Part shown: in pieces, positions 26,001 to 35,993 of the stretch
How the letters are laid out: every line of letters starts with the position of its first letter
Numbering within the stretch: position 1 is the stretch's first letter
Assembly (NCBI GenBank): GCA_029204225.1
Contig: CM055097.1
Span: 50,936,195-51,000,194, forward strand
Direction: 5' to 3'
DNA: 64,000 bases
Source: Diphasiastrum complanatum
Lineage: Eukaryota > Streptophyta > Lycopodiopsida > Lycopodiales > Lycopodiaceae
Made by a program: the position numbers and the translations under genes
Notes under the pieces: model-generated
What the model saw: only the letters and a program-made list of their open reading frames with translations
What the model was told of the DNA's origin: nothing
Databases searched by the model: none

Positions 26001-28785
26001 ATAATAACACCGTTTTTATTTTTAACCCATCCTTGTCACTAGAAGCTGAGTTCTCCAGAATTTGAAGAAACACCATGTTCCTTGTTTTGAACTATTTTTG
26101 CTCCTGACTTTGATGAGCAAATGTGTTGACCCGATACATCACCTGTTTCAATAGCCAACTCACGCATACTTTGCTTCTGAGTTGGAAACTTAGCAGCACC
26201 AGGACCTTTCGAGACATGCCTATTATAGTTGTACTAATAGGCCTAAAACCATAAGCCAAGCTTAAGAGATGCATTTTGGTGTTACATTCTTTCTATTCTT
26301 GTAGAAAAGTTCCAACAATCTAAGAATTACAAGTAAATCACGAGTCTCCTTCTGACACAAGGACCTATAGGATCCATGATGTGCTCAATATTGAATTCAT
26401 CCACTGCAGGAGCCTCTACCTTTTATATCTTGGAATAGAATTAGCCTTCTCTAAACCAGAACTAGGGGGGTCAACATCATGAATGTTGCTCCAAGTTTCA
26501 TTCAACCAAATAACATCACAAGAAAGTCTTAAAGATTATATCAAGTTCTGAAGGCACTCTGGTGAACATCCTCTTCACGATACTAACTTGGTCATAGTCA
26601 CTCGTGAAGTTTATCCTACTAAATATATTAATTGCTAATTTTCACCCTTTTGGTAAAACTCGATGGTAGTCTACTGATTTATTGGAAAATTTTATCTGTC
26701 CACACAAATTTTGATCCTTCTTGCCTCCCTGTCATGACATAGAACAATCTATGTTCCAATAGTTGGATCACTTGCAGATAAATGACAACCAGCTTGATGT
26801 TGGTGGCCTTCCTACCAACCCTTTATCCACTTTGTCTATGCACTGTTGTCATTTGTGAGCTGATCAAAACATTATTGACAATCAATTTGTTGTCCCACAA
26901 TGGTACTCCTATGATATCTTTATGAGCTTTAAGAGTTCTGTTGTTCTCATCACTCTGATGCTTGATGTGACACTCAATGACACAAGATAGACACAAAGTT
27001 TTCACTTTATTGATCAAGAGATACTTGCAGCAAGAGAGTCCATTTCTAGTTCCCACCCTGCGTAGTTACAAGAAAAAGAATAATAAGGCAGAACATAGAT
27101 ACGTGTATTGCAATTAGAAACATTAATAATTGTCATCTTCATAGGATTCGTGGACATTTAAAGCTGATCTATAGAAAAATCTTATGAAAGCTAAGCAAAG
27201 TTGAGAATGACTCTCAAGTAATCCATCGACCAAATGAGGCAGCTTTAAGCCTATGTATAGCAGCTAACTTGGAGGTCTAGCGAGGTAAGCTTTTCCAAAG
27301 TCATGTTCTTAATAAGCCTATTCGTGTGATTCATTGACAAGTAATTGTAAGAGACGTGTTAGAGATCACGTGTTGTGTTTGCACTGCTGGTAATTCTCCA
27401 TGCTCCTCCCTTTTATGTGAATTCCCATCTTTGAGATTGTGACCTAAAATTAGATAGTGGTTCTTTAGAGAATCTGCTTAGAAAAGAGCAATTTTAAAAC
27501 GAAATTTCTTCTCAAGACAAGAAGGCTGTAATACAAAAAAATACGGTTGCCCTTAAGTCCACGGTTTCCTTGTAATATAGCAAGTCCCAACTAAAAATCA
27601 AGTTGGGTGGCGGGCCTCAAGTCAGGTCATCGTTCAATCCAAGCCACTCACCAATCAATGTTGAGTCAGGTTTAGAGATAATTTTGAGACTAGTCAAGCC
27701 CCAAGTTGAGGAAAGTTCACCCTCAACATAGAAACTAAGTCGAGATATAATATCTTCTCAAAACTTTAGTCATGATCTGGTGGTTATGTACAAGAAAATG
27801 TGCAAATAGTGGTGGTCAAGTAATAGTCTTGAAAAGATTGTTACCCAGAAGAACTGCAAAATAGTGGTGATCATGCAGATAGAGAGCCTCTCTACAACTA
27901 TGACATAAGCACTCTTAGAACTCAACCTTACAAGAGATCATAAAATTAGAAGCTGTATAAGGTTGTAAGTTAGGATCTGTATATACAGTCTGCAGTCTCG
28001 ATACTTTGGATACTTTGAATCCAAAACCTTTCCTTAAGTTCTATTGAGTGCTTTTTGCTCAGACCAAAAGCTTCTGTATGCTGAGAACAAAAAGCATTTT
28101 TCCCATCTTTGATGGCTATCAGTTCCATAATTCTCGCTTTAGTCCAAGCCCAGCATTTTTGTAGTGTTACAAAACAGGCAAGAAGACAAGAATCAAAGGT
28201 AAGAATGAAAAAAAAGGACCTTAAATTGACACGGTGGACTTTACGAACTAGGTTGCAAACAAGAGTCAACGAGACAGAAAACATGCAAATTTTACAAGCA
28301 AAGCATGCTCCTAAGCTCTCAACTTTTTGATATCTCTATTGTTAATCATCTTGAAATTATCAAAATATAAAATACCAAAGCCAGATCAACGGCCCAGAAC
28401 ATTTTCAATTTTTTCCATGACTTTCCATAAGAGTACACGTTCACATAAAAAACCTTGCCTATTAAAATGCAAGAATGTATTCTGGTATGCCATCTCTTTC
28501 ACATAACACCAAGTTGTCACAGATTAACCCCAAGCTCATAATTGATAGAATCTAGGATAAAATTTTACATTGCCTCATAGAAGCTTTTTTATAAACACCT
28601 TAGAAAGCTGGAAACTTTTTAATGCTTCTGAATTCATTGTGCAAAAAAAGGAGTCAACATTAGGATTTTACATACTAGACATGCCACCAAAAAAGCTTTA
28701 CCATTTCTCAACTGTTTGAGATGCATCTTTAAAGATGTGTTCCATCAATCATTAGAAAAGGTGACCTTGAGTTGAGTAACCTTAC
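23065..28785 (-). other. intron of the LACTB2-like gene, 5.7 kb
   Basis: The donor is GTTGG/GTAAGG at 28785 and the acceptor GGCAG is at 23065. It splits a Gly codon after the second base. Inside are a decayed gypsy integrase fragment (about 26092-26280, minus) and a diverged pair of about 40 bp at 25280-25325 and 26980-27025, both containing CACAAGATAGACAC. A hairpin-forming GGTACCTTTTGGTATGG word lies near 24182. The rest is unassigned. Confidence 0.75.
26092..26280 (-). pseudogene. gypsy integrase fragment inside the intron
   Basis: The open frame reads L-A-Y-G-F-R-P-I-S-T-T-I-I-G-M-S-R-K-V. This matches the L-N-Y-G-F-R-P-L-S-P-A-I-I-G-L-P-H-R-V segment at the end of the integrase core of the chromovirus at 41.3 kb. 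Flanking sequence is too decayed to extend it with confidence. Confidence 0.45.
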
Positions 28786-28859
28786 CCAACACAATGATCA
28801 CCCGCAATCAAGGTACGCACCCCAAGGTGAAAAAGTGCAAGATGACTATCGGTGTGGCC
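28786..28859 (-). CDS. LACTB2-like gene, exon with HTxxH and GDH motifs
   Basis: This exon is 74 bp. The acceptor TTATAG precedes 28859 and the donor GTAAGG follows 28786. It encodes G-H-T-D-S-H-L-A-L-F-H-L and T-L-I-A-G-D-H-C-V-G. P-G-H-T-D-x-H supplies a metal-binding His and G-D-H the bridging Asp of the metallo-beta-lactamase fold. It enters at phase 0 and leaves GG of a Gly codon completed by the next exon. Confidence 0.9.
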
Positions 28860-29279
28860 CTATAATCATCAAAGGGCATCTATGTTACAACCATTTAATA
28901 TATTAACAACTAGCACGTTCACTCAAACTACTAAATAGAAATGCAACCAAGTAGATAGAATTCCACCTAGATTGTTATATTTTCATTTTCTTTTAACAAT
29001 TTTTTAACTCCCAAATCTTCTCTGTTTGAGCTAGGATTCTAGTGCAGTAAAAAGCAAAATAAATTTATCGGTTCAACAAGCTCTATACTGTACAAGTGTC
29101 ATTTATACTAAATTTGGCCCTTGAAAAGGATCTGTATATTTGTGGAAATCATTGCTTTTTCTGAACAATAGCACACACTAACATCGTTCCTATTGACATT
29201 GGACATTGTCAAATTTGATTTCCATATCAATACAAATTCATCTCGGGCTTATTATTCACAGATTCTAAATCAATGCTTG

Positions 29280-31760
29280 ACATTCATCAATAATGGACTG
29301 AGATTATGAATCCAAAGACAACAATCAAACAAATTATGAGGATGGTTTTGACAATGACATGGAAGTTCAATGGGACCAAGGCAACGATTTCACTGATAAT
29401 TGTTAGTATCAGGACTATAATGATGACTTTCAACTTGACCAAGAATATGAAAATCAAAATGAGAAAAGTCATTAGTGTTCGGGTTGCAAAGTAAGCTCCA
29501 ATATGGTAATGAGGACCTGTTTGAACCGGTGAGCTAGATGAGCAATACTAGTTGCAATGTGGTACCAAAAGGACTAGCATGAGCCTATGGATCAATTCAA
29601 TGACATTCAGGAAGTCGAAGGACAACATCATTATGGTGCAGAACGACATCTCAATCACCATATCAGTGATAATGAAGATTGTATTTTGATTATGTGGCAT
29701 ATAAGGACCTATATGAGAGTGTAGGCAATGATGGGAATGGAGAATGTTCCATTTTTGTCACTATAGGTATTATTGGTCGTGCTCAGATGCATAAACCATT
29801 TCTTGACACCAATGGTTCTGTAGAGGGAACTGATACCGGTTTTGATAGTGAAGTTACAATTTCTATTCCTTATGCTAATTTTTATGGAAATTTATTGAAA
29901 TAAAATGAACAACAAGGGGCCAACATTCATGAAGATTCCCAAAATATGCTTTGTGAGGAAAACTTGAAAAAGAGATGCCAACCTTTGAGGGTGAATTAAG
30001 ATCCATGCATATCAAAGATTATATCATACTTTGGATGAGCATCTATATTTATATTCTTATTTTGATCAAAGTAAAATTACATATGCAACATCTTACTTCC
30101 AAGGAAAAGTCTTTGATTGGTGTCAATTTGGTGGCAATTGGTGCTACGTTATCCAGAATTGAAACCCTAGTCATGGGAAGATTTCAAAGAGATGTGTATA
30201 CAATTTTTCATAGAATATCATATGGACTCTTGGTATTGATTGGAATAAATGGGTTCTATGAAGGTATATAGCAAGAGATTTTGTTTGGTATTGTCCAAGA
30301 TGTGGCTTAGTGAAGAAAGATCTCGAATGCTATTTACGTGGCCTTCAAGATTACCTTCATGTTCATGTTGAGGAACACTTCCTTCAGCCCCCCAACATTG
30401 CAAGCAATGATGCATTATGCATTGGATCAAGAAAAGAAAGAAATGTCCACAAATTCATCAAAGAAACACTATGATTTAAATTAGAATATTGAAGCTCCTA
30501 ATTTGCTACAGATTCCAATGTTTGACTTAAAGAAAACTACTGGTCTTTTTTGCACTTAACCCTTTGCAAAAATATGACGCAATGGAGGAATCCACTTTAA
30601 GCAACGTAGGGCTTCATTGTGGACGACGTTCTGTAGAAATGGATGGTCAAGATCTAGAAAAGACGTTCCTTGGGTCTTATCGACAAAGCACAATGAGACA
30701 AGCTGATGAAGACCAACATGACAATAAAGCTCAAGTTCTATTTAAGGCCAATGTGATCAAGAGGAATTGGGGAATATTAATGTTCTCAGAATGATACAAC
30801 GAAATCAAAGACCAAAAAGGGATCACCTTGTGAGATCAACCATTGACAGACGTTATTATAAAGACAACATCCATGTGGGGACGTTTACAAAAGATTTTGA
30901 AAAGGTTGAGGAAACGCAACCAAACAAAATGTATCTTCCAATGCATCAGGATATGCAAGTTTTAATAGTCACCATGAAGATTGGAGAGACATAACCACTT
31001 TATCAATCGAACAGGGCATCAACATTACAAGTGTTTCAATGAGAATTATTGGATAGCAAATTCAATATTGCCAAATTCCTTGATCAAAGGGATCTTTGGC
31101 TGAATGGGATTTGAAGAATCCAAATGAGGAGTTTGTTGCCCTAATACTTACATAGGAGTTACAAGACAAAACTATCATCCCATATTGTGGACCAATGTAT
31201 AAGGCAACAACACCGGATGCATAAAGAAATGCATCAGGAATTGGATAACTTATCCAATCAAGAAAGATACTGAGGGAGAGGACTATCGAGTCACCGTGAG
31301 TGTCTTGTTGCATGATTTTGGTCAACCCATATAGAAATAGATGCTACTCAAGGCAATCCTATGTTTCATAAACCTCATCTATAATGATCTTATAAAATTT
31401 ATGGGACAAACTTGTAGATCAAAGGTTCTTCTACAAAAGATTTGCCACAACCTTGCTCAACTATAATAAGCTGAAAATAGAACCTGAGGCCATAGTTTCG
31501 TAATTTCAGCATAGAATTATGAAACGAAAGACGCAACAGTTCCTAAGCAATGGAAAATGGTTACCATTTGAGAATATTACTTGGAAAGATTATTTCTACA
31601 TTGAAGGTGGTCAGAGATTTTCAAAATTTGCCAAAGGACTCATGGTGCATGATAGTCAATGAAAAATCACGTAGTCTTCATTTTTTAGGACAAAAATGCT
31701 TAAGTAGGGGCCTCTGGGTGGCAAGTCAGCTAGTGATTCTCTTTATTGTCTAGAAGAGTA
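29280..31760 (+). mobile_element. decayed gypsy element, gag region
   Basis: The plus-strand frames are broken but a gag capsid signature can be read near 30040-30130: H-L-Y-L-Y-S-Y-F-D-Q-S-K-I-T-Y-A-T-S-Y-F, then G-K-V-F-D-W. It matches the Retrotrans_gag pattern of an F/L-Y-D-x-x-K-V stretch ending in a W motif. A preceding Asp/Asn/Gln-rich stretch (29290-29480) and later fragments (30560-31000, 31550-31750) are unassigned. No LTR pair was found. Confidence 0.5.
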
Positions 31761-32080
31761 TGGGAATGTTTTGCTTACATGATCCTAAAAATGTAAGATT
31801 TCTTGCTCTTGATCAGGTTTCAAATGGTGTTAGAGCCAATCTTGCGGCTTTTGTGTGCAAGATTGCTTGCATGTATAATTATTATTGAAACAAAATACAT
31901 TGTCCATTTTGATGATATTTGTTTTGTCACAAGACTCGGTTGAGTAAAAGAGGACCTTCATATTGTAAAATACATAGTTTTAGATAGAGAATGCAAAAAG
32001 CTTCAACTGATGCGGCACTTGGAGGAGAAATTGATGGCAACAAATGTATAAGAAATCTGAAACTAAAAGAATCAGAGCAA

Positions 32081-32134
32081 GGGTTGCTAACATTACAAAA
32101 TAATCACGGGTTGCTAACATTACAAAATAATCAC
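32081..32134. repeat. perfect 27-bp tandem duplication
   Basis: Two exact adjacent copies of a 27-bp unit begin GGGTTGCTAACATTAC. The lack of any mismatch indicates recent origin. Confidence 0.95.
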
Positions 32135-32594
32135 AAGTATGATAGATATAGCCACAGGCAGCAGCACACAAAGCATTTTAAAAATTCTTATTTACATGTT
32201 AATTAGCTCTGTGTGACTGATTATTTTATTTTCCACCTCAGTGCTCTGAAGTGGGTCAAACTTTTAGACAAAGATATATGATTAACCTTGAAAGGCAAAT
32301 ATTGAAAATATTTAGAGCACAAATCAAGTCATAAACACCTACAGGAAGCTAAGAAGCCAGGACTTTACAGCATTGCAGATGTAAGTGTTCACAGAATTGA
32401 CATTATTACATGAATTAATATGGATGCGGTTTATGATCACTAATTTGGCAGCTATAGTAGCAATTTATTAACAAGTATTACTCTCTTTCTTGTCCACTGA
32501 ACAAATCTCTGAGCTGAATTCATGCATCATGGAAGAAGTACAGCGAATCTTAATATCCTTAAAAATGTTTGGCTTAGTAAAGTGGTCCACTCAC

Positions 32595-32680
32595 TGGTGC
32601 TGCTATTATTTCGAGTTCTTGCCCAGCCACAAGCAATCTTGCTCCCCCAGAAACAGCCATACAATCGAATGCCTTGACAG
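32595..32680 (-). CDS. LACTB2-like gene, first exon visible in the window
   Basis: This exon is 86 bp. The acceptor ATTGCAG precedes 32680 and the donor GTGAGT follows 32595. After two bases that complete an earlier codon it reads V-K-A-F-D-C-M-A-V-S-G-G and then L-L-V-A-G-Q-E-L-E-I-I-A-A-P. This leads directly into G-H-T-D of the next exon, as in V-x-G-G-x-x-x-x-x-G-Q-x-L-x-V-x-x-x-P-G-H-T-D of plant homologues. The N-terminal part with the H-x-H-x-D-H metal site is not in this exon. I searched the minus strand to the right for an H-H-H-x-D-H codon pattern and did not find it, so earlier exons lie outside the window, or the gene is broken by the insertions at 33-64 kb. Confidence 0.82.
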
Positions 32681-33355
32681 CTGCAATTCAATTTCACTAA
32701 GAAAAGCTAAAAGTTTTCCGTAATTTAGCCATGAAATTCTCTTTTGTCTTTCAAAAAACACCTCTGATCTACAGATATTTTTGTACACTGTAAACATGCA
32801 CAGCATTTCAACAGTACTTTTCAATGCAAGAAGAGAACAAGAAGAAGACATTGAAAATATTTGAGAGAGGCTCAAAACATGTCTCACAATATTACCTCTT
32901 TGAACTTGGAAATCAACAAAACTAGAGCTTTATGCCCTTCTTCAATGATCAATCAGCCCATCAACTGAATGTTGCCCTTAGAAACTAACAAATAATGAGA
33001 CAATGTCTAAATTTCTAGCCACCAACCAAAACCAATTCGCTTCAATATCCCCCTGGCACCACATCAATTTATGAAAAGTCCCTGGAGTTTATTTGCCACA
33101 TCTATTCGTGTTCTATTCTGCATAAAAGTGAACAATGAACCTTTGACTGTATGACCTTAATATGTTCCAGATTACTACTGTTGATATGTTCTGAACGATC
33201 ATAAATATAGTGCTAGAATGGTTGATATGGCTCTATGATCTATTTACAAATAATGCCAAGCCCTTCTATAAACAGCTACAGTTAGTCGACTTGTAAGCGA
33301 CATCATTGACCAGTTTTATAATCTGAATGCTCAACAGTTCTTAGTAGATTGTTTC
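32681..33355. other. unassigned sequence, probably intron
   Basis: No exon or transposon domain is recognised. It would be the start of a further, very long intron if the LACTB2-like gene continues to the right. Confidence 0.5.
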
Positions 33356-34105
33356 TCATGCTTGTGCAAGATAATCCTCTAGCATCTTCCTCACCTCTTC
33401 TTCCTCTCTCAAACTCATTCTATAAGGTGGTTTATTTACAGGACGGGATCCAAGAATAAACTCAATCTTATGTTCAACATTTCTACTAGATGGTAATGCA
33501 GATGGCAAATCATCAGTAAACACATCTGCAAATTCACTCCTAATTTCACAGTCTAGGTTACCTAAAGTATTGTCTTGCACCTGCCACCTATTCTTACTAG
33601 TAGTAGTAGTCATATTTTACAGAAAACAAACATACATACTTTCTTACGCAACTGCGTAGCTGAGACCAGTGGTCCAGGAGGCACATCCCGCTCACCACGG
33701 ATGGAATGAAGCTTACCCCCATGCTGAAACTCATACACATGAGTATCCCAGGCTATGTAAGGCTTCCTCATCGTGTGCCAACATCCCCAGAAGGACATCA
33801 AAGCACGCCAAACGAGTCATCTCAAAATCCAACTCTTCAGAAGAACTCTAAATAGTTAAGGGCATACTCACAACCCTCGTGCCCCAAATTTCTGTAGTCT
33901 TTCCATTAGCCATCTCGACTATGTATTTCGTACTTGGAGAGTTGTGTGCTCACTCTTAACTTCTTAACAAGAGTTGAATTAGTGACATTATGTGATGACC
34001 CAGTGTCAAATAGAACTAAAATATCTCTACCACAAAGTTGTCCATGCATGACTATCAAAGAAGTGCCAGGAAATTGAAAAACATCTCTTGACAAACTGGA
34101 AAGAG
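33356..34105 (-). pseudogene. gypsy protease and RT N-terminus fragment
   Basis: 33906-34100 encodes a retropepsin start with V-L-F-D-T-G-S-S-H-N. 33610-33801 encodes its end (W-D-T-H-V-Y-E-F-Q-H-G-G-K). 33356-33613 encodes the RT lead-in L-P-P/S-S-R-N-V-E-H-K-I-E and [17 protein letters not shown]. All match the chromovirus at 40.2-46.7 kb. The fragment stops at 33356 and joins LINE sequence at about 34105 without a spacer. Confidence 0.85.
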
Positions 34106-34134
34106 GGTGGGTGACAAAGGACACCACCCCTGCT

Positions 34135-35022
34135 TCACTCCGACCGTACTATGAATATATGAAGACCATCCATCTCCATCACGGAAACGGACCAAAACTC
34201 TCTCATATAATGTGATGATAGCAGCAATGACCTCCTGTGAGAAACCAAGAGATGCCAAACGCTGGAGCAACAAGTGTCTCGGAACCGAATCAAATGCTTT
34301 GCGGAAGTCAAACCGTTCAGAATAACCAAGGAATGTGCTTCAGTAATCCTGAGTAGCTGCTCACCAAATGCTGTAGAAGGGGTAGCCCCATCATGAGAAG
34401 TTCGCTCTAGACCTGTATCCAAAATATGAAGTTGGAGATAATCCGTCACTGCATAGAATTCCGTCTGTCTGGTGGTCGTGCGTGCGTTAAAGTCCCCCGC
34501 TAAAAGAATATATCCCCTGAGAGAAAAGATGGCAATATCCTCTGACAAAACCTGAAAAGGGTCCCCACCATAGTCTGCAAATGTCGAGGTCTGAGGAGCA
34601 ATATAAGATACTGCCAAGAAGATATCTCTGGCCAAACCTAAAGAATGCCCAACTAATTGTAGCCATATAAAACGTGCCTTAACCATCTTAAGAGTATGAC
34701 TATACCAGTCCCTGTATAAGCATGTCACTCCACCTGAGCCTCTGGAGGTCTTCCCCCGTAGAAATGGTCTAAATATTGAGTGCCAAGAGAAATCTGTCAC
34801 CATAGGAAGAGGACAAAATTGAGACTCATGAGTCTCTGCTAGAAGTAAAATATCCATACGAGCAAGATAGGATTGTAGGTCACCTGCAGAAGAGGAAGAG
34901 AGGAAACCGTTACAATTCCAAAATCCAATATGAAGCGGCATAGGGGATCTCGGGCTGCTTAAAATGCCCAGGAGCCCTGATTCCCTATAGTGAGCGTTCA
35001 TAGTATCGTGGCTTGCCATCAA
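34135..35022 (-). pseudogene. LINE B ORF2: endonuclease fused out of frame to RT
   Basis: The N-terminus is an APE-type endonuclease: I-G-F-W-N-C-N-G-F, then L-L-L-A-E-T-H-E-S with the metal-binding Glu, and L-L-A-G-D-F-N-A-R with the catalytic G-D-F-N motif. It would nick target DNA to start reverse transcription. After about 225 residues the frame passes the deletion junction and becomes meaningless, while the RT motifs run in a different frame (34055-34320). Confidence 0.8.
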
Positions 35023-35760
35023 TAAACACCACCCGTTGCCCTTTTTCCTTAGCTTCTTGTATGATTTTTTTCCTTGCTAGCCATTGGGTATGAGTTAAAT
35101 CATCATCTATAAAAATAAAGGTCCCTTTCAGCTTGGCTCTAAGTTTCAAGGCAGCATTCTCGAGAGACCGGAATTTAATAAATAAAACATTCTCGTCATA
35201 TTTGCCTCTCCAAGCAGTTTCAAACCCTTCAATTGTGTGTGAAAGCTTATTAACAAGTAAATCCCTTGCCTCCTCTAGCGGTTTTCCAGCATTCGGAATG
35301 CCTCTCACTCTAACACTAAGAGCTATTTTAGCTCTTTTTTCTTGCTCCGAAAACACGCTTTCTAGTCGTGAGTCAATTGAAACATTCGAAGGCAAATCTA
35401 CCATACCATTATCTTTCTTGAACAGTGCCGCCCATGTTTTCGTCTCTTCCACTTGTTTCTCGAGGTTGGAAATCTTGTTAGAAGTTTCCGCAAGATCGTA
35501 GTAGATGAAGGTATGGATGTTCGTAGCTGGCTAATCTCAACCCGCAACTTTTTGACCTCCAATTTTAGTGTTGCGTTTTCACTTTGCACTTCTGAAAATA
35601 GTGCATACAAGTGGCCTACATGATAGTGAATGTCTTCAGGTAGGATAGTGCGAGGTATAGTGACAGGTGAGGCTTTAGATATCACAAACTGAGGAGTAGA
35701 GGGATTAGGTGAAGGAGGAGGAAGAGTATCAAGGTCTTTTGGTTCCACTATTTCCGGCAA
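34985..35760 (-). pseudogene. LINE B ORF1, coiled coil and RNA-binding-like domain
   Basis: 35398-35760 begins M-P-E-I-V-E-P and has a leucine/charged coiled-coil stretch. A one-base shift near 35450 leads to 34985-35452, which starts M-E-E-T-K-T-W-A-A-L-F and holds S-V-R-V-R-G-I-P-N-A-G-K-P, then V-L-F-I-K-F-R-S-L, then D-D-D-L-T-H-T-Q-W-L-A-R-K-K-I. Order and motifs resemble L1-type ORF1 proteins (coiled coil, RRM-like, C-terminal domain), which bind element RNA. Confidence 0.65.
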
Positions 35761-35851
35761 TGACAGAGCGTGGAGGGAGAATCAGACAAGACTAGCGAAA
35801 CTAGCAAGAAAATGCGCTGATAGGACTTGGAAAGATTGCGCCCAATCCGGC

Positions 35852-35854
<3 letters not shown>

Positions 35855-35929
<75 letters not shown>
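35855..35929. repeat. (GA)n tract between LINE A and LINE B
   Basis: About 75 bp of GA (CT on the LINE sense strand) is followed on plus by GAAAGAAAG. It separates the 3' end of LINE A (AATAAAGC on minus) from the 5' end of LINE B, both on minus, so the two are head to tail through the microsatellite. Confidence 0.95.
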
Positions 35930-35932
<3 letters not shown>

Positions 35933-35958
35933 AAGAAAGCTTTATTAATGTTTTTTCC

Positions 35959-35972
35959 ATGCCAAAAGGCAT
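35959..35972 (-). promoter_or_regulatory. 3'-terminal hairpin of LINE A
   Basis: On the sense strand ATGCC-TTTT-GGCAT forms a 5-bp stem with a 4-nt loop, 21 nt or so before the end of the element. Its position and geometry are repeated in other LINE copies here; in several LINE families the 3'-end hairpin is what reverse transcriptase recognises. Confidence 0.75.
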
Positions 35973-35993
35973 ATAAGACTAATGAAGTACATG

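Larger units (their letters stand above)
28860..32594 (-). other. intron of the LACTB2-like gene, 3.7 kb
   Basis: The donor is GCACCA/GTGAGT at 32594 and the acceptor ATTATAG is at 28860; phase 0. Most of it (about 29280-31760) is a decayed gypsy element on the opposite strand. A perfect 27-bp tandem duplication lies at 32081-32134. Confidence 0.75.
34106..35854 (-). mobile_element. LINE copy B, internally deleted and truncated
   Basis: On the minus strand it begins right after the (CT)n tract (GA on plus, 35855-35929). ORF1 comes first (35760 down to 34985), then the endonuclease start of ORF2. Near 34310 the endonuclease frame ends after L-V-I-L-N-G-L and the sequence jumps to the reverse transcriptase block D-F-R-K-A-F-D-S-V-P-R-H-L, out of frame. 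About 300 residues are missing. RT continues to S-T-V-G-V-K-Q-G and L-S-P-T-L-F near 34110 and is cut by the gypsy fragment. Confidence 0.85.

Noticed and set aside
29287-29472. Hydrophobic Ile/Val-rich frame on minus
   Set aside because: It is the complement of the Asp/Asn-rich gypsy segment on plus.
32606-32887. 93-codon frame overlapping the first LACTB2-like exon
   Set aside because: It runs in a different frame from the exon that carries the conserved motif and splice sites.
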